In this document: positions 1-5,958 of the stretch, piece by piece
How positions within the stretch are numbered: the stretch's first letter is position 1
Layout: every line of letters starts with the position of its first letter
DNA from: Rhodoluna sp.
GTDB lineage: Bacteria; Actinomycetota; Actinomycetes; Actinomycetales; Microbacteriaceae
Assembly (NCBI GenBank): GCA_017984715.1
Contig: JAGNYY010000046.1
Span: 1-5,958, forward strand
Direction of reading: 5' to 3'
Length of the DNA: 5,958 bases
Translations under genes and position numbers: made by a program
The notes under the pieces: model-generated
Database searches by the model: none
The model's input: only the letters and a program-made list of their open reading frames with translations
Told to the model about the DNA's origin: nothing

Positions 1-2112
1 AGGCGCCCACCAGTTGAGGTCGCCGAGGAGGCGCATCAGAGCGGGAACCAAGAGTGCTCGCACGATGGTTGCATCGAGCAAGATCGCGAACGCGATTCCG
101 AGACCAAGCATCTTCATGATGCTCACGCCCGAGGTGACGAACGCCAAGAAGCTGACCGCAAGAACCAGTGCGGCAGCAGTGATGATTCGACCCGAACGCT
201 GAAGGCCAATGGCCACCGATTCGGTGGTGCCGAGGCCCGCCTCGTGCTGCTCTTTGATGCGGCTCAGCAAGAACAGCTCATAGTCCATCGACAGGCCAAA
301 TGCCACAATCACAATCAGAACCAACGAGGATGTGTCGATCGTGCCGGTGTTGATAAAGTCACCAATCAGCCACTGCAGGTTTCCACCGATAAAGACCCAG
401 GTCAAGAAGCCTAGTGTTGCACCCAGCGAAATGAAGTTGAGCAGAACAGCCTTGATTGGCAGCAGCACCGAACCGGTGAACAAGAACAGCAGAATCAAGG
501 TCCAGCTGATAATCCAGATGGCAGCCGCCGGGAGATTCTTCTCGATGCCCAACTGCGAGTCGGTGTAAATCGCGGCAGCGCCGCCGACCAAAATTTTGTT
601 TTCACCCGAACCGAGTTCGCGAATCTGCTTTGTCAGCGCAAGACCCTCGGTCGAGCGCGAATCGATGTTGTGAATCGCGACGATGCGCTCATACGAGCCG
701 GTTGCATAGTCGGTGAAAGCCGGGGCATAGCCGTCATCCAGGTTGCCCTCTTGAGCAATGCCAGCGGTGCTTTGAACGCGCAGGATGTGTGGCTGCTCGG
801 AAAGCGCGATCGTGTATTCGACGATTTCGTTCGCGGTGGCACCCTCGATAACAATGTCGACCGGCGAGCCTTCGCGGGCGCTGAAGCGGTCGCGAATCAC
901 ATCGCTGGCAATCACGGCTGGGTTCGATGGCGGCAAGACGCGGTCGTCGACCTGACCAAAGACCACCGACCCAGAGAGGCTCATCAGGCCGCCGAGCCCA
1001 ATCATGGTGACCAGCAAAATCGGCAGCGGCCGACGCATTACGAAGCGCGCAAGGGTGCTCCAGATGCCAGAGTCCTTGGGTGCGAGGTCTCCGCGAATGA
1101 CCTTCAGTTTGTTGATTCGGTCACCCAACAGGTTGAGCAGGGCGGGCAGGGCAATCAATGCTCCGGCCACAGCTAGCAGCACAACCACGACACCGCCGAT
1201 AGCAAATGACTTCAAGAAATACTGAGGGAAGAAGAGCATCGCCCCGAGCACGATTGCAACCGTCAGACCCGAGAACAAAACGGTTCGGCCAGCGGTGGCG
1301 AGTGTGCGTCGAACGGCCTCTGAAACCTCGGTGCCGAGTCGGCGTTCTTCACGGAATCGGTTCACAATCAGCAAGGCATAATCGATGCCGAGGCCAAGCC
1401 CCATGCCGGTGATCAGGTTCAAAGCAAACACCGATGTGTCGGTGAGTTGGGTCGAAACCCAAATGAAGAAGAACGAACCAAGGATGGCGAGGCCGCCGAC
1501 CATCATCGGCAAACCGGCCGAGAGCAGCGAGCCAAAAACAAAAATCAAGAGCACCATGGTGAGCGGAATCGCGATTGATTCTGCAATCGCCAGGTCGGTA
1601 GAAATGGCTCCGTTGATTGCCGCATTAATTGGCGCAAAGCCGGCAACGTAAAGTTCGGCAGTCCCAAATTTTCCAGTGAGCTCATCGGCAATCTTGGCAC
1701 CGATTTCAACCTGCTTGGCATCGTCGTTTAAGTCGACGAAGAAGTAGACCGCATTGCCGTCGTCGCTACGAAGCGAAACCGGGCTGCCCAGGCTGTAATA
1801 GCTGGTGACCGCCTCGACGCCTTCATAGCTCTCGAGAGTTTCGGTTAGTCGCTTGCCGGTGTTGCCGCTGGCCGGCAGGTCTGCTCCGTCGGCGAAGTCG
1901 GCGATGATGATGACCTCGGGAATGGCCTGCTTGAAATCATCCGTGAGAATTTCGACCACACGAGCAGAGTCACTGCCCGGGTCGTCATAGCCACCAGCCT
2001 TCAGGCCCGAGAAGGCCTGGAAACCCCAGATGGTTGAGAACAGAATGAGAGCGATGAAGCCCCAAAGCGCTAGCTTGCTGCGCCGAATTATGAAGGCTCC
2101 GAGTTTTTGCAT
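1..2112 (-). CDS. MMPL family (RND superfamily) transporter, C-terminus cut by the window edge
   Basis: This is probably a proton-driven inner-membrane exporter of lipids, glycolipids or hydrophobic compounds. The frame is open for 704 codons from the ATG at 2112 to the left edge with no stop, so only the extreme C-terminus is missing; it breaks off in LGDLNWWAP, a sequence usual near the end of the MMPL core. Two repeats are visible. In the first, a membrane helix (about 13-33) precedes an extracytoplasmic loop (34-175, with GGYDDPGSDSAR) and a helix bundle (about 178-330). In the second, a helix (about 362-383) precedes a loop (384-525) and a bundle (about 530-695). Each bundle carries the expected Asp-Tyr pair, D244-Y245 in GLGIDYALL and D610-Y611 in GLSMDYELF, equivalent to the proton-relay pairs known in MmpL3. 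The start sits 18 bases after the helicase stop. The substrate cannot be read from the sequence: no cargo-synthesis gene is adjacent, and B. subtilis YdfJ-like proteins are an equally good comparison as mycobacterial MmpL proteins. The family call is very secure; the function is not. Confidence 0.95.
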   Translation of the reverse strand, partial: MQKLGAFIIRRSKLALWGFIALILFSTIWGFQAFSGLKAGGYDDPGSDSARVVEILTDDFKQAIPEVIIIADFADGADLPASGNTGKRLTETLESYEGVEAVTSYYSLGSPVSLRSDDGNAVYFFVDLNDDAKQVEIGAKIADELTGKFGTAELYVAGFAPINAAINGAISTDLAIAESIAIPLTMVLLIFVFGSLLSAGLPMMVGGLAILGSFFFIWVSTQLTDTSVFALNLITGMGLGLGIDYALLIVNRFREERRLGTEVSEAVRRTLATAGRTVLFSGLTVAIVLGAMLFFPQYFLKSFAIGGVVVVLLAVAGALIALPALLNLLGDRINKLKVIRGDLAPKDSGIWSTLARFVMRRPLPILLVTMIGLGGLMSLSGSVVFGQVDDRVLPPSNPAVIASDVIRDRFSAREGSPVDIVIEGATANEIVEYTIALSEQPHILRVQSTAGIAQEGNLDDGYAPAFTDYATGSYERIVAIHNIDSRSTEGLALTKQIRELGSGENKILVGGAAAIYTDSQLGIEKNLPAAAIWIISWTLILLFLFTGSVLLPIKAVLLNFISLGATLGFLTWVFIGGNLQWLIGDFINTGTIDTSSLVLIVIVAFGLSMDYELFLLSRIKEQHEAGLGTTESVAIGLQRSGRIITAAALVLAVSFLAFVTSGVSIMKMLGLGIAFAILLDATIVRALLVPALMRLLGDLNWWAP

Positions 2113-2121
2113 GCTCTCAGT

Positions 2122-2127
2122 CTCACC
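2122..2127 (-). promoter_or_regulatory. Probable ribosome binding site of the MMPL gene
   Basis: On the minus strand the motif GGTGAG lies 9 bases before the ATG at 2112, inside the 18-base gap after the helicase stop. It matches the GGTGA part of the anti-Shine-Dalgarno complement. The match is moderate, but it supports this ATG as the start, and the first residues (MQKLGAFIIRRSK) look like a normal MMPL N-terminus just before helix 1. Confidence 0.5.
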
Positions 2128-2130
2128 GCT

Positions 2131-3501
2131 CTAGAACAACTTGGCAACAGTGCTGTTTGAGCTGCCGCCCATGAAGCGCAGCACATCTGCGTCAACCATG
2201 ATGTCACTCATGCGAATTGCGCGAGTTAGATAGAGCCCCTCGAGCGAACGAACACGGCTGAGCGCCACGTAGGTTTGGCCCGGGCTAAATGCTCCGCGGC
2301 CCATGTCGATGACAACCTCGTCATAGGTCTGTCCCTGTGACTTGTGCACGGTGACAGCCCAAGCCAAGCGAAGTGGAATCTGCTGGAACTCGGCCAATGG
2401 CACCGCGATCAAAACTTCTTTGACTCGACCAAGCGCCTCATCGAACTGTTCGTCGATTTCGTAGCGAACCTTCTCCCAGGTCGAACGCCCAACCTCGAGA
2501 GTTTCGCCATCAACCTCAACGACCACGCCGCCCGAGCTAGGCAGATCAACTACGGTTCCGATGGTGCCGTTGACCCAGCGCTTCAAGAGCCCGGTGCCGT
2601 TTGGGTTTTTGACCGTGCTCGAATCGTCATTCTTGATGAACATCACCTGAGCGCCAACCTTGAGCTCGAGAACCGGCTCAGCTGGCAAGGTGCGGCCGAA
2701 GGCCTTTTCATCCGCGGCACTGAAAACTGCGTTGAAAGTCTTTGGCTTAGTTTCGAGGCGAGACATGCGGTGGCGGTTCACCGAGTTGACGCTCTCGTTG
2801 ATGGTCGCCAGGCGAATCACATCATCGTGCGGTGGGAATCGGTTTCCGCACTGGTTGATGTAGTCGAGCATTTCTTGGGTGCAAGACCCATCTCGAATCG
2901 CATTCAGAATCTCTTTGAAATGCTCGTCGTGCTGACGGAAAATTTCGCTCAACTCATAGCGCTCGAGGCTATCTTCGCGCCAAACGTGGGCATCGAAGAA
3001 CCAGTTGCTCTGATAGTTCTCGGCCATGTATGCGCGCTCTTCGTTGTTTCCAGGCACCGGAGCCAGCTGGTACGGGTCGCCAAACATGACCACCTGCGCG
3101 CCGCCGAACGGCAGCTTGCGACGGCCACGGGCAATGCCCATGGCGCGAGACATGGTGTCCATCAGGTCAGCGTTGACCATCGAAACCTCGTCGATGACCA
3201 ACATGTCAACCGCCGCCAAAACCTCACGGCTTCGGCGATTTAGGTGTCGGCCGATATCCTCGGTGCCCAGAATGCCAAACGGGAAGCCGAATAGCGAGTG
3301 AATCGTCACGCCACCAACGTTTAGCGCGGCCACACCGGTCGGCGCACAAACCGCAACCTTCTTTTTGGTGTTCTCGATCAGATATGTGAGCAGGGTCGAC
3401 TTGCCGGTGCCGGCGCGGCCGGTCACAAAGATGTTGTTCTCAGAGCCTTCGATGTAATCGAATAATGCCTGCTGTTCGCTAGATAGCGTCACGGTTTCCA
3501 T
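2131..3501 (-). CDS. Pif1-family ATP-dependent DNA helicase (SF1B, RecD-like fold)
   Basis: Proteins of this family translocate 5' to 3' on single-stranded DNA and unwind forks, G-quadruplexes and recombination intermediates. The 456 residues carry the whole motif set in order: Walker A GRAGTGKST (28-36, Lys34), motif Ia APTGVAALNVGG followed by TIHS (53-69), Walker B LVIDEVSMV (101-109, Asp104-Glu105) running into ADLMDTM as in the Pif1 signature, motif III GDPYQLAPV (141-149, Gln145), LSEIFRQ (184-190), an SH3-like 2B region with VGAQVMFIKN and VNGTIGTVV (282-318), motif V AVTVHKSQGQTYDEV (382-396), and motif VI YVALSRVRSLEGL (411-423). It ends about 33 residues after motif VI, so it is a core-only helicase without the extra C-terminal domains of some bacterial Pif1 proteins. 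Its ATG shares one base with the upstream stop (TAATG), and GAGGAG lies 8 bases before it. Pif1 is a better fit than RecD2, which is longer and has an N-terminal helix-hairpin-helix region. The stop is TAG at 2133-2131. Confidence 0.95.
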   Translation of the reverse strand: METVTLSSEQQALFDYIEGSENNIFVTGRAGTGKSTLLTYLIENTKKKVAVCAPTGVAALNVGGVTIHSLFGFPFGILGTEDIGRHLNRRSREVLAAVDMLVIDEVSMVNADLMDTMSRAMGIARGRRKLPFGGAQVVMFGDPYQLAPVPGNNEERAYMAENYQSNWFFDAHVWREDSLERYELSEIFRQHDEHFKEILNAIRDGSCTQEMLDYINQCGNRFPPHDDVIRLATINESVNSVNRHRMSRLETKPKTFNAVFSAADEKAFGRTLPAEPVLELKVGAQVMFIKNDDSSTVKNPNGTGLLKRWVNGTIGTVVDLPSSGGVVVEVDGETLEVGRSTWEKVRYEIDEQFDEALGRVKEVLIAVPLAEFQQIPLRLAWAVTVHKSQGQTYDEVVIDMGRGAFSPGQTYVALSRVRSLEGLYLTRAIRMSDIMVDADVLRFMGGSSNSTVAKLF

Positions 3502-5483
3502 TAGCGGCGCTCCTCAAGCTTCGACAAGCGCTCCAAGTATGCGTTGTAGTCCTCGATGTCTTTATTGCCAGAGCGGTCGCTGGCGCGGTCAAGGCGCTTG
3601 GCCTCGCGCTCGCCCGACTTGAACCACTGAACTGAAACTATAAGTGTGAGAACGGCGGCCGGCAGCTCGCCGATGCCCCAAGCGATGGCTCCACCGTTTT
3701 GTTGGTCGGCGAGCGGGTCCACTCCCCAGGTTCGACCCATCGCGCCATACCAGTCGGCAAGCAGCAGCCCGCTGCCGCTCATCAGTGAAAGACCGAAGAA
3801 GGCGTGGAAGGCCAGGGTTCCAATCAAGAGCATTAGACGAATCGTGTAAGGCAACTGCTGAGGGCCTGGGTCGATGCCGATAAGCGCCTGGATAAAGAGG
3901 TAGCCGGTAATCACGAAGTGAATGATCATCCACTGGTGGCCGACGTGCTCGCGGGTTGCCCAGCTGAAAATTGGCGTGAAGTAGAAGATCACGAGCGAGG
4001 CGGCAAAGTTGACACCGGCAAAGATGGGGTTGCTCACAAACTGAGCCCACTTGGTGTGCACGGCCCAGAGAGCCCATTCGCGCAGGCCGCGTGAGTCATC
4101 CTTGCGCTTCGCCGCGGCTCGCACCAAAAGCGTGATCGGCGCACCAGGCACCAACAGCAATGGCACACCCATGGTCAGCATCATGTGCGAGGTCATGTGA
4201 ACCGAGAACAGGTACTGCTCGTAAACATTCGGCGCGCCAGAGGTGATGTAGAAGAGGAAGACCCAGCCGCCGACCCAGGATACGGTTCGGGCGATTGGCC
4301 ACTTGTCGCCGCGGCGCTTCAAACGGAAAACACCAACCAGGTAGATCAAGATCGCACTCACCGCGATGGTTGTCCACAGGATGTCGATTCGCCAAGCCGT
4401 GAACCAGGTCTCCGGCAGGAGTTCGCTTGGCAGTGGCTCGCCGGTCAAGATCGAGGCCGGTGTCTGAACGAAATTGTCCAGTGGGTCTTCGGGTGGGGCA
4501 GTGCGGCTCAGGGTTGTGCCAAGGCCAACTGCGGCACCCATAACCAAGAGCTCACCCAAGACAATCAGCCAAAACTCCCTGGCCTTGGTCGCTACGGTCG
4601 CCATGCGGTTGATCAGGCGGAATCGATAGTGACCGCCGATTGCGCCCAACAGAAGCAGCGCTGCCGATTTCATCAGCACGAGAATTCCATACGGGGTGAA
4701 AATGTTAGCGAGTGAGCCAAGACCAAGCAGGGCAACCGAGATGCCCGATATTGCCACGATCGCGAAGGCGATCAGCGCAAGGGTTGAATAACGCTTGACC
4801 AGGTTGGCCTGACGTTCGGCATCGGCATCGCGCACCGCAACCAAGGCCGCAAGCCCACCGACCCAGATGGTCACAGCAACCAGGTGCATGCCAATCGAGT
4901 TGACTGCCAGTGCGTGGTTGGCAACACCAGCAGCGTGCCCGGTCAGGGCAATAGGAACGAGGCCAAGCAGACCAAGCGCAGCCAGCAGCAACGCAGAGGT
5001 GAGGCTCTGGAACGCCAGCGACAGCACGGTCAGGATTGCTCCGGCCAAAACATTTAGGGCGAGGTAGCGGCCATACTCGATGTCGGTGGCGAAGAGCCAA
5101 AGACCTTGCCCGAATACATCCTCGGTCGAAAAGGCCGAACCGGTGACCGAGAGGTAGGTAAAAAGAAAACCGAGGGCACCAAAGATAGTCCAAAGACCAG
5201 CACCGAGGGCCGCGAGATTCATGGCATTGAATAGTTGAGGGGTCTTGGCCGAGAGCGCATAGGCGGCGAATGCCAGGCTGCCAATTGCAATCGCGGTTCC
5301 CAAGTTGGTTAGGCCCTTGGCAATCGGCAGTCCCCAGCGAACAAGTTCTCCGGCATCTGCCAGTTTGGTCGGGTTCGCGCCGCCGCTGATGATCATTCCC
5401 ACCACCACGGCCGCTGCCATCGCGATTACAAGCAGGCCAATGGCCACGCTCGCGCGATTAGAAAGTGGGGTTGGTTTGCTCAC
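3501..5483 (-). CDS. Fused CopD copper-transport domain and CtaG-type cytochrome c oxidase assembly domain
   Basis: This 660-residue integral membrane protein has roughly 16 predicted helices (read by eye). The N-terminal half (about 1-330) is CopD-like: helices near 13-33, 52-77, 89-112 and 138-182, then TGHAAG (181-186), and the CopD signature MHLVAVTIWVGGLAAL (199-214, His200). After a linker (about 326-365) with PEDPLDNF comes a Caa3_CtaG domain with clustered candidate copper ligands: HMTSHMM (His429, His433), the PLLLVPGAPITLL stretch, HVGHQWMIIH (His513, His516, His522), GIDPGPQQLPY, and AFHAFFG (His560), followed by GGAIAWGIGELPA (597-609). The tail (about 621-660) is charged and cytoplasmic in character. 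CopD proteins are linked to copper uptake, and CtaG-family proteins to building the Cu centre of haem-copper oxidase; joining them suggests direct hand-over of copper to oxidase assembly (inference). No CopC domain is fused. The start is GTG at 5483, chosen because it gives a short polar N-terminus before helix 1 and the next Met (22) lies inside that helix. The GTGA overlap couples it to the upstream gene, and its own Shine-Dalgarno is weak. Confidence 0.93.
   Translation of the reverse strand: MSKPTPLSNRASVAIGLLVIAMAAAVVVGMIISGGANPTKLADAGELVRWGLPIAKGLTNLGTAIAIGSLAFAAYALSAKTPQLFNAMNLAALGAGLWTIFGALGFLFTYLSVTGSAFSTEDVFGQGLWLFATDIEYGRYLALNVLAGAILTVLSLAFQSLTSALLLAALGLLGLVPIALTGHAAGVANHALAVNSIGMHLVAVTIWVGGLAALVAVRDADAERQANLVKRYSTLALIAFAIVAISGISVALLGLGSLANIFTPYGILVLMKSAALLLLGAIGGHYRFRLINRMATVATKAREFWLIVLGELLVMGAAVGLGTTLSRTAPPEDPLDNFVQTPASILTGEPLPSELLPETWFTAWRIDILWTTIAVSAILIYLVGVFRLKRRGDKWPIARTVSWVGGWVFLFYITSGAPNVYEQYLFSVHMTSHMMLTMGVPLLLVPGAPITLLVRAAAKRKDDSRGLREWALWAVHTKWAQFVSNPIFAGVNFAASLVIFYFTPIFSWATREHVGHQWMIIHFVITGYLFIQALIGIDPGPQQLPYTIRLMLLIGTLAFHAFFGLSLMSGSGLLLADWYGAMGRTWGVDPLADQQNGGAIAWGIGELPAAVLTLIVSVQWFKSGEREAKRLDRASDRSGNKDIEDYNAYLERLSKLEERR
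3510..3515 (-). promoter_or_regulatory. Shine-Dalgarno of the helicase gene, inside the copD-ctaG coding end
   Basis: The minus-strand hexamer GAGGAG lies 8 bases before the helicase ATG and also encodes Glu657-Glu658 of the upstream protein. Its strength and spacing decide the helicase start. They suggest the helicase can be translated both by fresh initiation and by restart of ribosomes that end at the overlapping TAA. Confidence 0.75.
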
Positions 5484-5941
5484 CTATTAAGCCTAGGCAC
5501 AAACCTTCCGGTCGTTGACATGTATGTGCGGTATTCCGGATAACGCTCGAGCAAAAAGCCCTCTTCCCACTTCGCCTTGTAGTTCAACAAGACCACCAAT
5601 CCACCGACAAAGAACAACTTGCCGACCGAACCCACCTCGAGCGCGATCCCCAGGGTGGTCAAAATGAGGCCGGTGTAAATCGGGTGCCGGATCCACTTAT
5701 AAAGACCATCGGTCTTCAGTTCGCTTCCCTCTTTAGGAATCGGGCTGGCGGTGAGCGACTGCCCGAGCTTGAAGATTGAGATGATCACGATGCCCAGACC
5801 CGGCCAAACCAAGAACGAACCGAGTTCAAGAATCCAGGATGGTGTCTCGGCATTTGGCGCACCAACCGGTAGAAAGAAAATCACAGCCAGCAAAGCGAAC
5901 TGAATGGTTACTAATAGCCGGCTCTTCTTTTTATCTTCCAT
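5480..5941 (-). CDS. Membrane methyltransferase of the isoprenylcysteine carboxyl methyltransferase (ICMT)/PEMT superfamily
   Basis: This is a 153-residue membrane protein, a usual size for bacterial members. Hydrophobic segments lie at about 9-27, 36-58 and a hairpin at about 88-120. The family signature follows: TDGLYKWIRHPIYTGLIL (77-94, with Arg85-His86-Pro87), then EEGFLLERYPEYRTYM (126-141) and GRFVPRL (145-151). In the family these conserved elements bind S-adenosylmethionine and shape the active site at the membrane face. Eukaryotic ICMT methylates prenylated cysteine, but bacteria generally lack that modification, so the substrate here is unknown; a lipid, isoprenoid or small hydrophobic acceptor is possible. 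It is the first visible gene of the run, and its TGA overlaps the GTG start of the copper protein. No Shine-Dalgarno precedes the ATG, but a -10-like hexamer does, suggesting a leaderless message. No other in-frame ATG occurs before residue 141, which supports this start. Confidence 0.9.
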   Translation of the reverse strand: MEDKKKSRLLVTIQFALLAVIFFLPVGAPNAETPSWILELGSFLVWPGLGIVIISIFKLGQSLTASPIPKEGSELKTDGLYKWIRHPIYTGLILTTLGIALEVGSVGKLFFVGGLVVLLNYKAKWEEGFLLERYPEYRTYMSTTGRFVPRLNR

Positions 5942-5947
5942 GTAACA

Positions 5948-5953
5948 AGGTTA
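5948..5953 (-). promoter_or_regulatory. Candidate -10 element for a leaderless transcript starting at the methyltransferase ATG
   Basis: On the minus strand the hexamer TAACCT fits the actinobacterial -10 consensus TANNNT. It is followed by six bases (TGTTAC) and then the ATG, so transcription would start at or next to the A of the start codon. The absence of any purine-rich ribosome site in the 17 visible bases before the ATG agrees with this. A -35 element would lie beyond the right edge and cannot be judged. If real, this is the promoter for the run of four genes. Confidence 0.5.
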
Positions 5954-5958
5954 AAGCC

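Noticed and set aside
670..1176. Plus-strand open frame of 168 codons opposite the MMPL gene
   Set aside because: It is antisense to a clear MMPL coding sequence that stays open through the whole region, and its translation is low-complexity and polar without family signatures.
2113..2130. Possible terminator or promoter between the helicase and MMPL genes
   Set aside because: The 18-base gap holds only a plausible ribosome site, with no room for a hairpin plus T-tract and no -10-like hexamer.
2344..3243. Long plus-strand open frame of 299 codons opposite the helicase gene
   Set aside because: It lies wholly antisense to a gene with every Pif1 motif intact. The translation has no recognisable domain and looks like a complement artefact caused by codon bias.
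4185..4715. Plus-strand open frame of 176 codons opposite the CopD-CtaG gene
   Set aside because: It is antisense to conserved CtaG and CopD segments, and its Gln/Arg/Gly-rich translation resembles no protein family I recognise.
3589..5193. Minus-strand open frames of 99 to 162 codons in a second frame inside the CopD-CtaG gene
   Set aside because: They are out-of-frame readings of the same strand, rich in Arg, Cys, Trp and Pro, and they duplicate no known domain. The main frame explains the region fully.
5491..5498. Perfect 8-base palindrome GCCTAGGC just before the copD-ctaG start
   Set aside because: It lies inside the last codons of the methyltransferase, is too short for a terminator hairpin, has no T-run after it, and has no second copy that I noticed. 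Chance is the simplest explanation.

Overview
The window is a compact stretch of bacterial chromosome with four genes, all on the minus strand, so they read from right to left. They are packed almost without gaps: a 4-base GTGA overlap between the first and second, a 1-base TAATG overlap between the second and third, and 18 bases between the third and fourth. This layout suggests one operon, or at least strongly coupled translation. There is no RNA gene, mobile element, CRISPR array or long intergenic region.

The organism is most likely an actinobacterium. The evidence is a CopD domain fused to a CtaG-type oxidase assembly domain (a common actinobacterial arrangement), an MMPL transporter with the GG(Y/F)DDPGS-type first loop, and an apparently leaderless first gene. 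Base composition looks only moderately GC-rich, well below typical Streptomyces or Mycobacterium. A small-genome freshwater Microbacteriaceae lineage (Rhodoluna/Aquiluna-like) would fit, but that placement is inference.

In transcription order: (1) 5941-5480, a small membrane methyltransferase of the isoprenylcysteine carboxyl methyltransferase/PEMT superfamily, with a perfect -10 hexamer six bases before its ATG and no Shine-Dalgarno; (2) 5483-3501, a 660-residue polytopic membrane protein joining CopD (copper import) to Caa3_CtaG (cytochrome oxidase copper-centre assembly); (3) 3501-2131, a compact Pif1-family superfamily 1B DNA helicase with all its core motifs; (4) 2112 to beyond the left edge, an MMPL/RND-type proton-driven exporter, complete except for its extreme C-terminus.

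The first two genes may share a membrane or respiratory theme, since CopD-CtaG would move copper across the membrane and help metallate the terminal oxidase. The helicase and the MMPL pump have no obvious mechanistic link to them, and the tight packing may simply reflect genome streamlining. I see no convincing new system. The points most worth checking are the leaderless promoter, the helicase start fused to the copper-protein stop, and whether this gene order is conserved.
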